This document shows, in pieces, positions 18,301 through 27,244 of a stretch of DNA of 64,000 nt. Numbering within the stretch: position 1 is the first letter of the stretch; each line of letters opens with the position of its first letter. Source of the DNA: a virus; IMG/VR virus record IMGVR_UViG_3300028840_007197, positions 30,907 to 94,906 of that record. The stretch is one strand, 5' to 3'. The notes under the pieces are model-generated. The model saw nothing but the letters and a program-made list of their open reading frames with translations. It had not been told where the DNA came from and did not search any database. The translations under genes and the position numbers were made by a program.

Positions 18301-18883
18301 AATCAAGATTAGTAAGGATATCATTGATATTCTTACCTGAATTAAGGAGGTCGTCGACAAAAACGTCAACGACCATTTTATTAGTATCTATCACTGAATA
18401 AGCACTATTAGGCTTTCGTGCCTCAAGATAAAGCTCACGTATATTTATATCAATACCCGTGAACTTTTCAGCAGTGCTTTCGATATTATCTTTTTTACTT
18501 CCAATGAGATAGGCGTCTTTCAGAGATATCAGATAATCCCTGAAAGACTCATCATTGTAGTTTTGTGGTGCGATCTGTTCTTTAAGAAATAGACGGTCAC
18601 CAAGTATCTGCTGGAGATATTCTATACGAGTCTGGGTATAAACCTTATCATTATTTATTGCATCATTGCTATAATGCATCCTTGCAAATTCACGGGCAAG
18701 GACATTAAAAAGTATGGATACATTAGTATTGGTATCTTTCGGATAGTTACTTGGAAGGAGACCTATAAGCGCGGTTAGGATCTCAGAAGCCCGACCATAG
18801 AGGTCTGCCCTGTAAGACTGATTGTCCGGAAAGCGCTTTCTGCCCAGTTCTTCCGGATCAGGAATATAGGGTCCTATAGCCAC
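15356..18883 (-). CDS. very large baseplate wedge-type protein, 1175 aa
   Basis: The first roughly 230 residues resemble tail protein I / gp7-type baseplate proteins: a helical N-terminus (LTALIGLLPSNYP, REFARMH), a block describing repeats of ELYLEAR and DVFVDD, and FINLIRPAHVLYDTRLIW, where 'RPAH' is typical. The remainder is a chain of beta modules. Near residues 940-1015 it has one copy of the ILTQEQ...GDEIELIYE module that occurs four times in the 1423-aa fibre at 58861. The start is GTG with AGGAGA about 5 nt upstream. It follows the 126-aa gene by 8 nt and lies two genes after baseplate J, as expected for a wedge component. Confidence 0.7.
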   Translation of the reverse strand: MAIGPYIPDPEELGRKRFPDNQSYRADLYGRASEILTALIGLLPSNYPKDTNTNVSILFNVLAREFARMHYSNDAINNDKVYTQTRIEYLQQILGDRLFLKEQIAPQNYNDESFRDYLISLKDAYLIGSKKDNIESTAEKFTGIDINIRELYLEARKPNSAYSVIDTNKMVVDVFVDDLLNSGKNINDILTNLDFFINLIRPAHVLYDTRLIWTEQIDVNKIHDLIYGDTGGGCVPVYDYSPLGEPTYLARQISVLTTSQGATGRIDSLHNDYLTLFLTDGTRVITEPGVNGTVIFNSLGKRIRFDQLRIGQWVRISWIQIPGDFQFWYMPPGVLPSSVSRFYLDTIRKPAFQEFVKKVMDPNGRFPLQIKTTPTTICDRWVQDLLQPYYEDLRKDCDATSEKTTSTSFQIGQRLDSPRLSLPWGRDEVFDSFWYGDSYVLTLPHAPLTDSSGNPATISDVLVNFDGTSLSDSVISVDASNANVTLTDSTTYWDSTVGHSPAICDEIGFDYNYLSDGTVYSSSTDLLFGLAHWQMSHTPLVTGDGSGTLAGTSDVSIYVDGTQVIDAVRSIRPLFGHITLYDTTQFWVDSELGRVPAIGDSLEFGYYAGLNYQYPALLDDIERYLDYENFLLDDALNDSSGTASIPRANPVEIGYRFRTYLLHHTSVLNSPDTLRLNNYQKPATRASIANQQDSLNHLNLFFSPEFLYDTSSNIVLDDQYLDNGLDPVLKLREGTPPFQKTFAYQPGLVYQRKLQDIRQHRHPLLYSDLLLKEFRDNGESVHLSSLCDSATPIFQFRYQEDIPKLKECDPWLVTDTVKYDEVTASIPGSLIGSPNLRVPSKKLRDNFILRETESTGLALISYEAASELETDTPTYYLPATMKMSSDQGIIDFPTLPLMKNETTYADAGDVVVKIGGTVLEGIISSIDPVNGVIQLNMPSYLVFEHIILTQEQADNGGVFLSNYLRRKTNVVLNIVNGTSQQDGYDFYVYGNELIWRGSSLNGLLNAGDEIELIYEISPPVTFSYKVINTTTIELIDPYYSRILDDDYVFASACPDPIKIRIDAQYNEYVNNLDDYGLGTKIVYFNKTTYQIEEHIFSGPVFETYEASQDELSSPDTFPNALVKVLNSSHSKDPLKYMVDYSFMNDEVVRYRKKTFKELLPDRSYRVLKVTEMMPL

Positions 18884-18891
18884 GGGCTCTC

Positions 18892-19272
18892 CTATTTAGA
18901 AGGGCTCATTGAGATCAGGTTTATTCCAGTTGCGTCTGGCGTATAGAACGTGAACAATCCTAGTTCATGCACGGGAGAGTAAGGATTTGTTGAATCAGTT
19001 GGAAACGTCGGATAATCAAGCTCTCTTACCGAACTTGCCGTAGCTGATGTTACGGCGGTTGCATCAGCAGCTCCATTGAAATTCTGCAGAAACAACATAG
19101 AGTACTGATATTTGCTGGAGTCTCCAGAAAAATCAGTCATCTGGGAGAACTGTATCTGACCGCCATTATACGGTATAAGCGTATTACCCAACCGCGCCAG
19201 ACCAGGCATGATGGATACAGTAGAATCAGATACTTCAAGCTGAAACTGTATATGATCTGATGTGGTCAGCAT
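18892..19272 (-). CDS. small virion protein, 126 aa
   Basis: A beta-rich protein with no recognised family. It has short strands separated by Ser/Thr/Asp turns and a small Ala/Thr-rich stretch in the middle. It overlaps the end of the 1337-aa gene by 7 nt and is separated from the 1175-aa gene by 8 nt. It is likely a minor baseplate subunit or a clamp for the flanking large proteins. Confidence 0.65.
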   Translation of the reverse strand: MLTTSDHIQFQLEVSDSTVSIMPGLARLGNTLIPYNGGQIQFSQMTDFSGDSSKYQYSMLFLQNFNGAADATAVTSATASSVRELDYPTFPTDSTNPYSPVHELGLFTFYTPDATGINLISMSPSK

Positions 19273-22200
19273 AGTGTAATCCTGCTTAAGGGTTTATTCT
19301 GAATACGATACACCGCTAGGGCATCGGTCGAGCCCACTTGATACCCTACGGAATTATTCTTTTCAGTGATATATGTACGTGAGAAAATAACCATTAGATA
19401 TTCGCCGTTTTTGAAGATGTTATTGTTCTCATCACAGACTCTGGCAAGGACGGGCATATAAACTTTCCTAGGAACAGACAGCCCCATGCCCTCAGTAGAG
19501 AACTCGAATTCCCTTGAACAGATGCTATAGAATGTTCTTCCTAGGCTATCTACTGAGGGAGCCGAAAGAGTAAAAGATTCTCCAAAACTTCCGGGCACAT
19601 ACACGGGGAGAGAGACCATGCCCGTATCCACCGAGAGGTTATTAAAGCGTAGGGACTCATTGTTATATAGAAGATTTTCTTCCAACAAAATATCATTGAT
19701 AGGAATCTGCTCTATTGGTGTCGTGTAGGGTTGACCAGCCACCCCACCTGTAGAGCCATTGTTCGATACGTATATCCTGTCCCCACCATCAACAGTTGTG
19801 AGGGTAACAGTCGTAGGAAGAGATTGGACAGTTTGATAGGGAAGGAAATTATATGCTATCAGAAGAGCATCATTATTTGAATCGATCGGATAGGGTAGGA
19901 TAAGGTCTTGAACAAGAACCTGTATCCAGACTGTTCCGGGTGATGTCGCCGGATAAGTAACCGTGATGGTATCAGTACCAAAACCAGTTACGGTACATTG
20001 GGTCATTACGGCGTTACTTATATCTGACCCTATCCAGCAAACAGGACTATTCAAGGACTGCGTTGTTTCAACACTCGAAATTCCAAGAATAACCTTGTTA
20101 GGCATGTTTATTTGTGCTGATGTAGTAGAAACAGTAGTATCATCTTTAAAGATAGAACTGCAGAAAGTATTTATGCCCTTTGTGGAGGCAACAAAATTTA
20201 CCGATGCTCCGTTTCTGACGTTTATAACTATATCCTTGGTTACATAAGTAATTATTTCTATAGACTGGCCCTCAAGGAAAGAGAACCCGGTAGCCGGTGT
20301 TATCTTTATACCTGTCACATCAGAGCCGGATGTCGTAAACGATACTGAGCTTATTTTGTATGAGAACGATGAAATAACATTATTAATCTTAGACACAGTT
20401 AGGATATTGTATTTGGTGTCATCAGTATAGGGGCCTATTTCAGGGCTTAGAACAAGAGCAGTCCCATCCAAATCAGAGCTTGTTATTTTCATGAAATAAT
20501 GAAGCTCTACATTAGACGCTCTCGACTGCTGAGCTGTATCAGTATAAGCTTTTGCTGGATACACCAAAGCATAGTTGTTATACCCTGAAACTTCAGAGGC
20601 CCAGGACTCTATGACTCTCGATGTCTCTGAGCTCAGGACACCCTGATAGTAATAGGGAGCAGACCCTGACCCACTCACATTTTTTACCAGTTTCGGTGAA
20701 GACGGTATGTAACTCAGAGACACCGAACTCCCCGCCACATATTTTCCAGATAACAGATATCCGTTTACCGGTGAATCCGTTTTCACATCACTATCAAAAA
20801 CAAATGTAACCGTATCTGTTCCAAGACCTTCCCAGTATCCCGGAACAGGTTTCCCACTATATGAGGCATCCCCACTTACATAAGTGGCAGAATAATGGAC
20901 GGGATTGGTAGAGAAAATACCTGTAACAGGACCTAAAGACTGCTGAGTAGGTACCGGACTCGTTGAAAGAGATATTGACGATGTATTGAAAGATGCCTCG
21001 GAAGTAATAAGACCTGAAACGGCCCCCGTGAGGTCCGTATTTAACTCAGTACCACCCTCAGAACCAGAACCCGAAACTCTGTCTATATGCAGCAATTCGG
21101 TTCCATACCGGTCGCCACCATCAGATAGGCGTCCCATAACCGTTTTGAGTTCATTTTTCGACATCTTGTCGAAGGTTGAACTCAGGAGCTCTTTTGTAGA
21201 AGGAATAGTTATTATTCTTCTAACATCGAGGATATCCGAATCGACGACCTCTGTAGCAGTGAGAAGGTCGGGCCTGATAAAAGAAGTGTTCCTTTGGTTA
21301 GAGCCATTAGGATTAGTTGAGGCGTTATAGATCCCTGAATTTCTTCTGGCTACAAAAAACATGGGTATAGCATAACAGTACCCATCAACAGTATTTTCGC
21401 ATTTAGCTCTCCAGAGTCCGTAGTCACCATTTATCGGACCCATATTCTCGTAGGAGAATTTTGCCGTCGTATTCGGGCCCAAACCATATACCGTTGAGGA
21501 TAATCCCGCCTCAGGATTAAAATTGGGATCTGCCCCGCTTATTACTCTAATTCTGTACTGAACCTGTACCCTTTTTGTGGTCTCAATACGAGCATCAGGA
21601 TGTATAGAATTATCTTCTAGGAATACATCACTCTCGACATTCCCCTCGTAAAAAACCCTTTGAACCTGACGGATGAAGGTTTCAGTTTGCTGTTCCTCCC
21701 ATGTGATACCACTATCTTCGGTGTTCCGTATTACTGAATTAGCACCAACAAGCCAACCTTTATACTGGTCGAAGAAAGAAATGCCATATATGTCATATGC
21801 TGTTTGTGGGTCCTGAGGAACCCATTTAGCCCCTATATCATCGGTATAAAGTACTCGGCCTGAATCACCAACCGCCCATGCTTTTCCATTGAAGACGGCG
21901 CAGTCTCTCTTATACCAGTATGAAATTTTAACCGTATCATTTACCTTCGGAGCTAATGCAAGTACCACCGCTCCCGTTGTACCATTAATGCTATCAACAG
22001 CCACCTGGACATTATTTACCGTAACCGTTACCATACTCGGGTCATTGGTAACAGTTCCCCTTCCGTCTCCAACAGTTATAGGGGTATTCGCAACCGTGAA
22101 ATTCTTATTAGTTCCATCAAGCTGTGAGCTGACTTCCTCATTTAATACATGGGCATCAAGAGTAGGAGCCATTGAGACGGATCTGAGATTATCAGTAATG

Positions 22201-23279
22201 GAAGTATAAGTCGAATTTATGTATACATTACCGGACTGTGACACCCATGAAGCGCCACCATCTGAGGTCCTCAGAATAGTTCCATTATCTCCAACAGCAA
22301 ACCCATAACTGAGGTCATACATATGGATGCCATTGAGATTCTGGGTCGTATTACTAACCTGTGCAACCCAATGGTCACCACCATCAGTGGTCCTTATAAT
22401 TGTCCCTGAGTCTCCAACAGCCCACCCAACCTGATTATCATAAAAAAAGACCTTATTGAGATTAGCAGTAACCCCGCTAGTCTTCTCTACCCATGATACG
22501 CCGTTGCTGGTTTTTACGATAGTACCGGCATTACCAACGGCCCATGCCAGAAGCTGGCTGTAGGCGCATATTGAATTAAGATCTTCAGACACAACACTTG
22601 TAAGAGTGGTCCATTTCTGACCTCCAGAAGAGGACCGTGCAATGAAACCATCCTCCCCGACAACCCACCCTATGGATGCAGTAATAAAGTATATGCCTTT
22701 AAGTACTTTAGTAGTATCGATGAGCTGCGTTGACCATACCTGACCAGCATTCTCCGTTTTTAAAACGAGCCCGTTCTGACCACAAACCCACCCTATTGAG
22801 TCACTGTACATGTAGATGTCATAGAGCGAATCAATCACCGTGGCCGGATCAGGTTTGTTTGTACTCGTATCAGGATCAAGAAGAGCTCTCCAAACTTCAA
22901 GGAACACCCCATTAAGAATATTACCGCTCGATGGAGGAGTTTTGAGATCGATAAGATTAAGATTAGTGGCAGTCGTACCGGTATTGGTAACATGAACCAC
23001 CATCCCATTAACGTTGGCTATTTCAGGCTTTGGGTTAGTTGTACTCTGGGTATAGAATTTATTGGCCAAGGACCTATCCGTGTGGATAGGATACATTGAT
23101 ATCCACCCGGAGGGAAGAAATGATGCCTGTCTCCTATTGATGATTCCTTGAAGCTGTTGAACAAGATTCAGCTCGGAATCAAGAGGGGGCTTGCCCTTCT
23201 GGAAGACCACCGTATCATAGTTGTAGCCCTGGTCCTCATAAACGTAGGAGACATCAGGTCCCAAATTATCATGAGACAT
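19266..23279 (-). CDS. giant tail protein with inserted seven-bladed YCF48-type beta-propeller
   Basis: The 1337-aa protein shares its scaffold (residues 1-148 and about 540-760) with the paralogue at 10040. Between these parts lies a propeller (about 150-535) of seven YCF48/BNR-like blades, each with a 'GWAVGDSGTIIRTTDGG..W' pattern (for example GWVVGEDG near 204, GWAVGDSG near 285, GFAVGDNG near 326, AWAVGDSG near 467). Blade 6 is itself split by a module of about 79 residues (379-457, NEEVSSQLDGTNKNF...VKISYWYK) that also occurs in the sheath and neck proteins. The C-terminal 570 residues are beta-rich. AGGAGTGATAG precedes the ATG. Such propellers bind proteins or glycans, so a host-contact role is plausible. 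Confidence 0.85.
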   Translation of the reverse strand: MSHDNLGPDVSYVYEDQGYNYDTVVFQKGKPPLDSELNLVQQLQGIINRRQASFLPSGWISMYPIHTDRSLANKFYTQSTTNPKPEIANVNGMVVHVTNTGTTATNLNLIDLKTPPSSGNILNGVFLEVWRALLDPDTSTNKPDPATVIDSLYDIYMYSDSIGWVCGQNGLVLKTENAGQVWSTQLIDTTKVLKGIYFITASIGWVVGEDGFIARSSSGGQKWTTLTSVVSEDLNSICAYSQLLAWAVGNAGTIVKTSNGVSWVEKTSGVTANLNKVFFYDNQVGWAVGDSGTIIRTTDGGDHWVAQVSNTTQNLNGIHMYDLSYGFAVGDNGTILRTSDGGASWVSQSGNVYINSTYTSITDNLRSVSMAPTLDAHVLNEEVSSQLDGTNKNFTVANTPITVGDGRGTVTNDPSMVTVTVNNVQVAVDSINGTTGAVVLALAPKVNDTVKISYWYKRDCAVFNGKAWAVGDSGRVLYTDDIGAKWVPQDPQTAYDIYGISFFDQYKGWLVGANSVIRNTEDSGITWEEQQTETFIRQVQRVFYEGNVESDVFLEDNSIHPDARIETTKRVQVQYRIRVISGADPNFNPEAGLSSTVYGLGPNTTAKFSYENMGPINGDYGLWRAKCENTVDGYCYAIPMFFVARRNSGIYNASTNPNGSNQRNTSFIRPDLLTATEVVDSDILDVRRIITIPSTKELLSSTFDKMSKNELKTVMGRLSDGGDRYGTELLHIDRVSGSGSEGGTELNTDLTGAVSGLITSEASFNTSSISLSTSPVPTQQSLGPVTGIFSTNPVHYSATYVSGDASYSGKPVPGYWEGLGTDTVTFVFDSDVKTDSPVNGYLLSGKYVAGSSVSLSYIPSSPKLVKNVSGSGSAPYYYQGVLSSETSRVIESWASEVSGYNNYALVYPAKAYTDTAQQSRASNVELHYFMKITSSDLDGTALVLSPEIGPYTDDTKYNILTVSKINNVISSFSYKISSVSFTTSGSDVTGIKITPATGFSFLEGQSIEIITYVTKDIVINVRNGASVNFVASTKGINTFCSSIFKDDTTVSTTSAQINMPNKVILGISSVETTQSLNSPVCWIGSDISNAVMTQCTVTGFGTDTITVTYPATSPGTVWIQVLVQDLILPYPIDSNNDALLIAYNFLPYQTVQSLPTTVTLTTVDGGDRIYVSNNGSTGGVAGQPYTTPIEQIPINDILLEENLLYNNESLRFNNLSVDTGMVSLPVYVPGSFGESFTLSAPSVDSLGRTFYSICSREFEFSTEGMGLSVPRKVYMPVLARVCDENNNIFKNGEYLMVIFSRTYITEKNNSVGYQVGSTDALAVYRIQNKPLSRITLC

Positions 23280-23289
23280 CTATCACTCC

Positions 23290-26200
23290 TTAGAATGCTT
23301 GTCTGCTAAGGTCTCTCGGAGTATCATAGCTTATCGAGAAGGACCCGACATTGAGATACTCTATGGAATTAACGTTGATGTCGTTGGATCCGGTCTCTCC
23401 ATACACGTAGTATGCTACTGAGTATTCCTTTTTCTCCGGTATATCACCGTCTTTGGTACTCACTATGATTTTACCATCTGACTGTATATAAGCACGTCCG
23501 GGCCCGTCTGATACTTCAAGGGGATCATCCTGAAGGACCAGAGGAAGATTATCTTCGAATACTCCCCTAAACATGTTCTCAGGACCGCCCTTATCAACGG
23601 TCTTATAGCTAAGGACGGAAACAGTAGATATATATGCCGTACTTGATCCTTCATTATAGATATCGAACTGTGTTTTTCCTACATCATCCCGTATTATCAT
23701 CGACCCATCTGCCTTGGTCATTCTCAAGAACGGAAGAACCACATAATCAACATCATCTATTCCCTTTATCACATGGTCTATATCACTCTGCGTAAGGGAC
23801 ACGCCTATTCCTAGCTGAGTGACAAAATTAGAGACTGCCGTTCGGATTTTAGAAGTAAGAAGGTTATAATTCGTCACCCCTGATTTAGGAACGACCGTTA
23901 TCACGAAGTCTACATCATTCTCGATAGCCTGTTTCACAATAGTATCAGCACAGGCATGCTTCATCTTATCTACTTGTTCTTGAACCGTTGAGAGCAGATA
24001 ATTGGTTGTATAAACCACAGCGAAGTTCTCTATGGCCGTATAGCTAATAAGTACGGTCTGACCATTCAGTATACTACCGCTCTCGATTAACCTAATATTT
24101 GTAGCCGATGTATCGGTTCCGGCAATGACCTGATAATCGACATTCTCTATAAATGTGACTGTCTTGGTACTATTCTTTATGACTATCGAAGTCGTATCTA
24201 CCCCATAATATGCGAGGGGTTCATCAGTCCCTATTATCATAACGTGGGACTCGTCAGTTATTTCCTGGAACTCGGTTAAGGGTAGATTATTAGCGAACTT
24301 AATCCTTATCCCATCCTGAGCTATAGTAGAGTTCCCATCTTCAAGAGGATCCTGTAACCTGACCAATTCATAGTTATCGGTTGTCAGAGGACCAGAAAGC
24401 TGACCTGTTACGGATACGATCTCCAGAACGGGCTGATTACTCAGTATGAATACATCTGAGCTCCTGTATTTATAATCGACTGTAATAATATCATTGGTGG
24501 CCAAACCTATTGAAACATTCACGGGTCTGGTTTCATCAAGGTCTATAACCTTTCCGTCACCAATTATCTGCAGATTCGTGAGGTCATAATCCGCCAACCG
24601 GGTAGCATTATGAACCTTTGATACCTCGAAAATTGGCGTATGCGCTGTCACTCTGGTATTCTGGGTCTGAAATTGGAATGATACTGCGTTTATGACCGTA
24701 AATCTCTCATCCTGCTGTGTGCCGCCATTGGCCTGAACGCTCTCAAAAGAAAAAGCTATCTGGTCGGTAATCTGTTTACTCCTGCTTCCCTCAACATATA
24801 CATCCACTTTTCCACCAACATGAGTCAGACGAAGGGGGTCCCAATCCCGCCTCATTAAAGGATCACCAGCCTTCTCTATTCTGACATTTCTGACGCCAGA
24901 TACGCCTATAGACGTTTTCGCATAGCCGCCTTCGGTACCAGTATCGGTGAAAAACGCCAGCTGTATTCTGCTGGCCATGTCATGGTTGGATTCTTCATCT
25001 GACCCAAAACTGATCGGATTACCGTTTTCAACAGAAAAATCTGAGTCTGCACCGCTTACTATGGTCCTAATAGTTTGAGAATCAGTATTACCACTTTCAC
25101 CCGCATCTTCAGATTCTACATCTAGTATCAACTCATATCTTTGAAGAGCTGCGTTATAGTAGATATCCCGATTAGAAAACTCAAGGATCCTGGATGTTGT
25201 TGTTCTATATGACTGTGCCGGGATTCCAGAATCCAGGTCACCTATAGTAGAGACAATACATCCTTCATAAACGTACATATCCCGGATAGGAGGAGTCTCA
25301 ACATAGAACGTAACCTGACCCGTAGCCCTCTCTGCATCTCTCCTGACTATGTTTACGTTAGATCCAAGTTTATCGAACTGTTCATCAATAAGGGTCTGTA
25401 CATCGTTAGGGTCACTAATATTCAGAGCTACTTGAAGGGCCCTCTTCTGTGTAGAAGATGTAACAGGGTCACTGATACCATCTCCGTCGGCGTCATCAAA
25501 ATCGAGCAGGGAGGTAACACCAAGAGACCGAGACATGAAATCCTGGATAACGTAGACCCTCGCTTGTTCTTCGGATATTGGGTCTAGTATGTCCCTCAAC
25601 GCCGTTCCGGGCTTGGTGTCTGCCCCAGCATTCCCGGTAAGGATTTCCCTTGAATAGGTCAGAATGATGTCAGTTTGAGTTCTGGAAGGAAGGTCCCTTA
25701 TTCCCGTTGTGATGGTAATAGGCGACCCCTCAAGCTCTGCGGAATACGAGCTCTCGGTCTGAACCCCCAATACCGAATCATATACAATGGCAGTAGCTAC
25801 GAAAAAGAAACTGTTGTCTTCGGTAAAAGGGACATTCTCGATAAGTCCCTCGGACACCAGTCGGTTATACGCTGTTTCATCAAAAAAAGTAGAATAGTAA
25901 TCTGTTACATTAACTTCCTCTATGGTTGTCGTAGTCCTTATATTTCCAACGGTATCAACACTTGTGCTTAACTGCCTTGTGTTTTCTTCTTGAGAGCTAG
26001 GTTCAGTCACGAGCTCAGTATTAATTTTTGCATAGGTTCTATTTATGCCGCCACTTTGTGTAGATACATAGAAGTTGTAACCAATAACCTGTTGTTCAGT
26101 ACTACCTGAACAGAGTATCTCGACTTTATCCTGGTATTGTTTTAGTTTAATACCGGTGGGCTGAGAAACAGTAGTAGATACCTGTGAATCTATAAGAGTT

Positions 26201-26460
26201 ACGACTATTATAGCGGGATTACTCGCTAAACCTGTCGTTTTATCGATAGCAGTAACCTGTAAGATATTCTGGCCAACTGTAAGAGTTCCAGTCCAAGCCC
26301 AGGCAATCTCCCCGGAAGTATAAGATACTCCAGATACAGACCCGTTCACCTTTATCTGGGCCGTGTCAGCAGAGGTGGTCCCTGAAATAGTCTGGACCTC
26401 TGTATCGGTCGTATAATCTACTCCACCCGAAGGCAGAAGTATAACGGGTGCTGGTATCAC
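23290..26460 (-). CDS. baseplate J-like wedge protein with N-terminal Ig-like domains
   Basis: This 1056-aa protein has the core of the baseplate J (Mu gp47/T4 gp6-like) family from about residue 250: a helical lead-in with PGTALRDIL, RRDAERATGQVTFYV, an ISFGSDEESNHDMASRI segment and GVSGVRNVRIEKAGDP. It forms the wedge ring that starts sheath contraction. In front are an Ig-like domain (about 10-95) and an FN3-like strand set. Near residues 608-670 it carries an 'NATRLADYDL...DIITVDYKY' module shared with the 1781-aa protein. The start is GTG with GGAGG 8 nt upstream and lies 3 nt after the previous stop. It is about twice the size of typical relatives because of the added modules. Confidence 0.85.
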   Translation of the reverse strand: MIPAPVILLPSGGVDYTTDTEVQTISGTTSADTAQIKVNGSVSGVSYTSGEIAWAWTGTLTVGQNILQVTAIDKTTGLASNPAIIVVTLIDSQVSTTVSQPTGIKLKQYQDKVEILCSGSTEQQVIGYNFYVSTQSGGINRTYAKINTELVTEPSSQEENTRQLSTSVDTVGNIRTTTTIEEVNVTDYYSTFFDETAYNRLVSEGLIENVPFTEDNSFFFVATAIVYDSVLGVQTESSYSAELEGSPITITTGIRDLPSRTQTDIILTYSREILTGNAGADTKPGTALRDILDPISEEQARVYVIQDFMSRSLGVTSLLDFDDADGDGISDPVTSSTQKRALQVALNISDPNDVQTLIDEQFDKLGSNVNIVRRDAERATGQVTFYVETPPIRDMYVYEGCIVSTIGDLDSGIPAQSYRTTTSRILEFSNRDIYYNAALQRYELILDVESEDAGESGNTDSQTIRTIVSGADSDFSVENGNPISFGSDEESNHDMASRIQLAFFTDTGTEGGYAKTSIGVSGVRNVRIEKAGDPLMRRDWDPLRLTHVGGKVDVYVEGSRSKQITDQIAFSFESVQANGGTQQDERFTVINAVSFQFQTQNTRVTAHTPIFEVSKVHNATRLADYDLTNLQIIGDGKVIDLDETRPVNVSIGLATNDIITVDYKYRSSDVFILSNQPVLEIVSVTGQLSGPLTTDNYELVRLQDPLEDGNSTIAQDGIRIKFANNLPLTEFQEITDESHVMIIGTDEPLAYYGVDTTSIVIKNSTKTVTFIENVDYQVIAGTDTSATNIRLIESGSILNGQTVLISYTAIENFAVVYTTNYLLSTVQEQVDKMKHACADTIVKQAIENDVDFVITVVPKSGVTNYNLLTSKIRTAVSNFVTQLGIGVSLTQSDIDHVIKGIDDVDYVVLPFLRMTKADGSMIIRDDVGKTQFDIYNEGSSTAYISTVSVLSYKTVDKGGPENMFRGVFEDNLPLVLQDDPLEVSDGPGRAYIQSDGKIIVSTKDGDIPEKKEYSVAYYVYGETGSNDINVNSIEYLNVGSFSISYDTPRDLSRQAF

Positions 26461-26463
26461 TGA

Positions 26464-27192
26464 CTAGGCCTCCGGTGTTTTCAAATACTGTTCGTACACT
26501 ATGGACTTACCCGACTTTGCCGTACATGAGACGGTACATCTTAAAATCGTCGGATCAGTCTCATCAGGCAGCACTTCGATGTTATCTACCGATGCCAGTA
26601 TCTCACCGTTAGTAAGAGCTCTTCCTGACTGCCTATGCTGGTCTTGCATGTCGGAGAATTTAGTAAGAGCACTACTGATTTCTTGTGTTATTTTAGTAGT
26701 CAGATAATCTAAATCAGCTATCTTTTCACCTAGAAGAGATACCAGTGATGTCCCTACAAATTGATGGAACACATTACTGAGAATCTCAGTAACCGTCCAT
26801 TTTTCAAGATTCTGAAGCAGAAGCTTCTCATCTCGTGCCAATACCAACTGACCCTTTATGTTATAGCTGTAATCATCTAAGACTTCCAATCCCACACACT
26901 TAGGGCAGAAACTCCTTAGGGTCACGTAGCTAATCTGGAAAAAATCCCTTGGTTGTTTCCATCTCTTATTGAGATAAACCATCCTCGGCTGATTCACATT
27001 CAACGTATTAGGGTCATAAATGACCGAATACATAGTCTTCGGTACAAGGTCGTCAGATGCGTATACCTGTATATCAACAGATGAGGCAAGAGGCTGCGCC
27101 ATTCTCAAGGATCTTAAGTCGCTCCCGATGGAGACTAACTCCTTGAAAATCTTATGATTACATACAGTAGGGAGACTGACGTCATAGGACAT
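26464..27192 (-). CDS. putative baseplate wedge protein before baseplate J (gp25 position)
   Basis: The 242-aa product has a long-range CPKC pair near residue 95, a helical centre and a C-terminal half with GRALTNGEILASVDNIEV followed by alternating strands. The end loosely resembles gp25-like wedge proteins, which usually precede gp6/J genes, but the match is weak. It lies directly before the baseplate J gene with a 3-nt gap. No Shine-Dalgarno is visible before the ATG at 27192, unlike most genes here. A structural role is likely; the exact family is not certain. Confidence 0.55.
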   Translation of the reverse strand: MSYDVSLPTVCNHKIFKELVSIGSDLRSLRMAQPLASSVDIQVYASDDLVPKTMYSVIYDPNTLNVNQPRMVYLNKRWKQPRDFFQISYVTLRSFCPKCVGLEVLDDYSYNIKGQLVLARDEKLLLQNLEKWTVTEILSNVFHQFVGTSLVSLLGEKIADLDYLTTKITQEISSALTKFSDMQDQHRQSGRALTNGEILASVDNIEVLPDETDPTILRCTVSCTAKSGKSIVYEQYLKTPEA

Positions 27193-27222
27193 ATAAAGGG
27201 TCAGCCATTAGAAGATTATTAT

Positions 27223-27240
27223 TCCATTAAAATTAATGGA
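27223..27240 (-). other. AT-rich inverted repeat between two baseplate genes
   Basis: The arms TCCATTAA and TTAATGGA flank AA, giving an almost perfect palindrome in the 52-nt gap after the 500-aa gene. It lacks a T-run on either side, so it is at best a weak terminator or a protein-binding site. Confidence 0.35.
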
Positions 27241-27244
27241 GTTA

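Noticed and set aside
27206-27215. Element TCTTCTAATG before the 242-aa baseplate gene as a sixth late promoter
   Set aside because: It differs from consensus at two central positions and is only 13 nt from the ATG, leaving no room for a normal leader.
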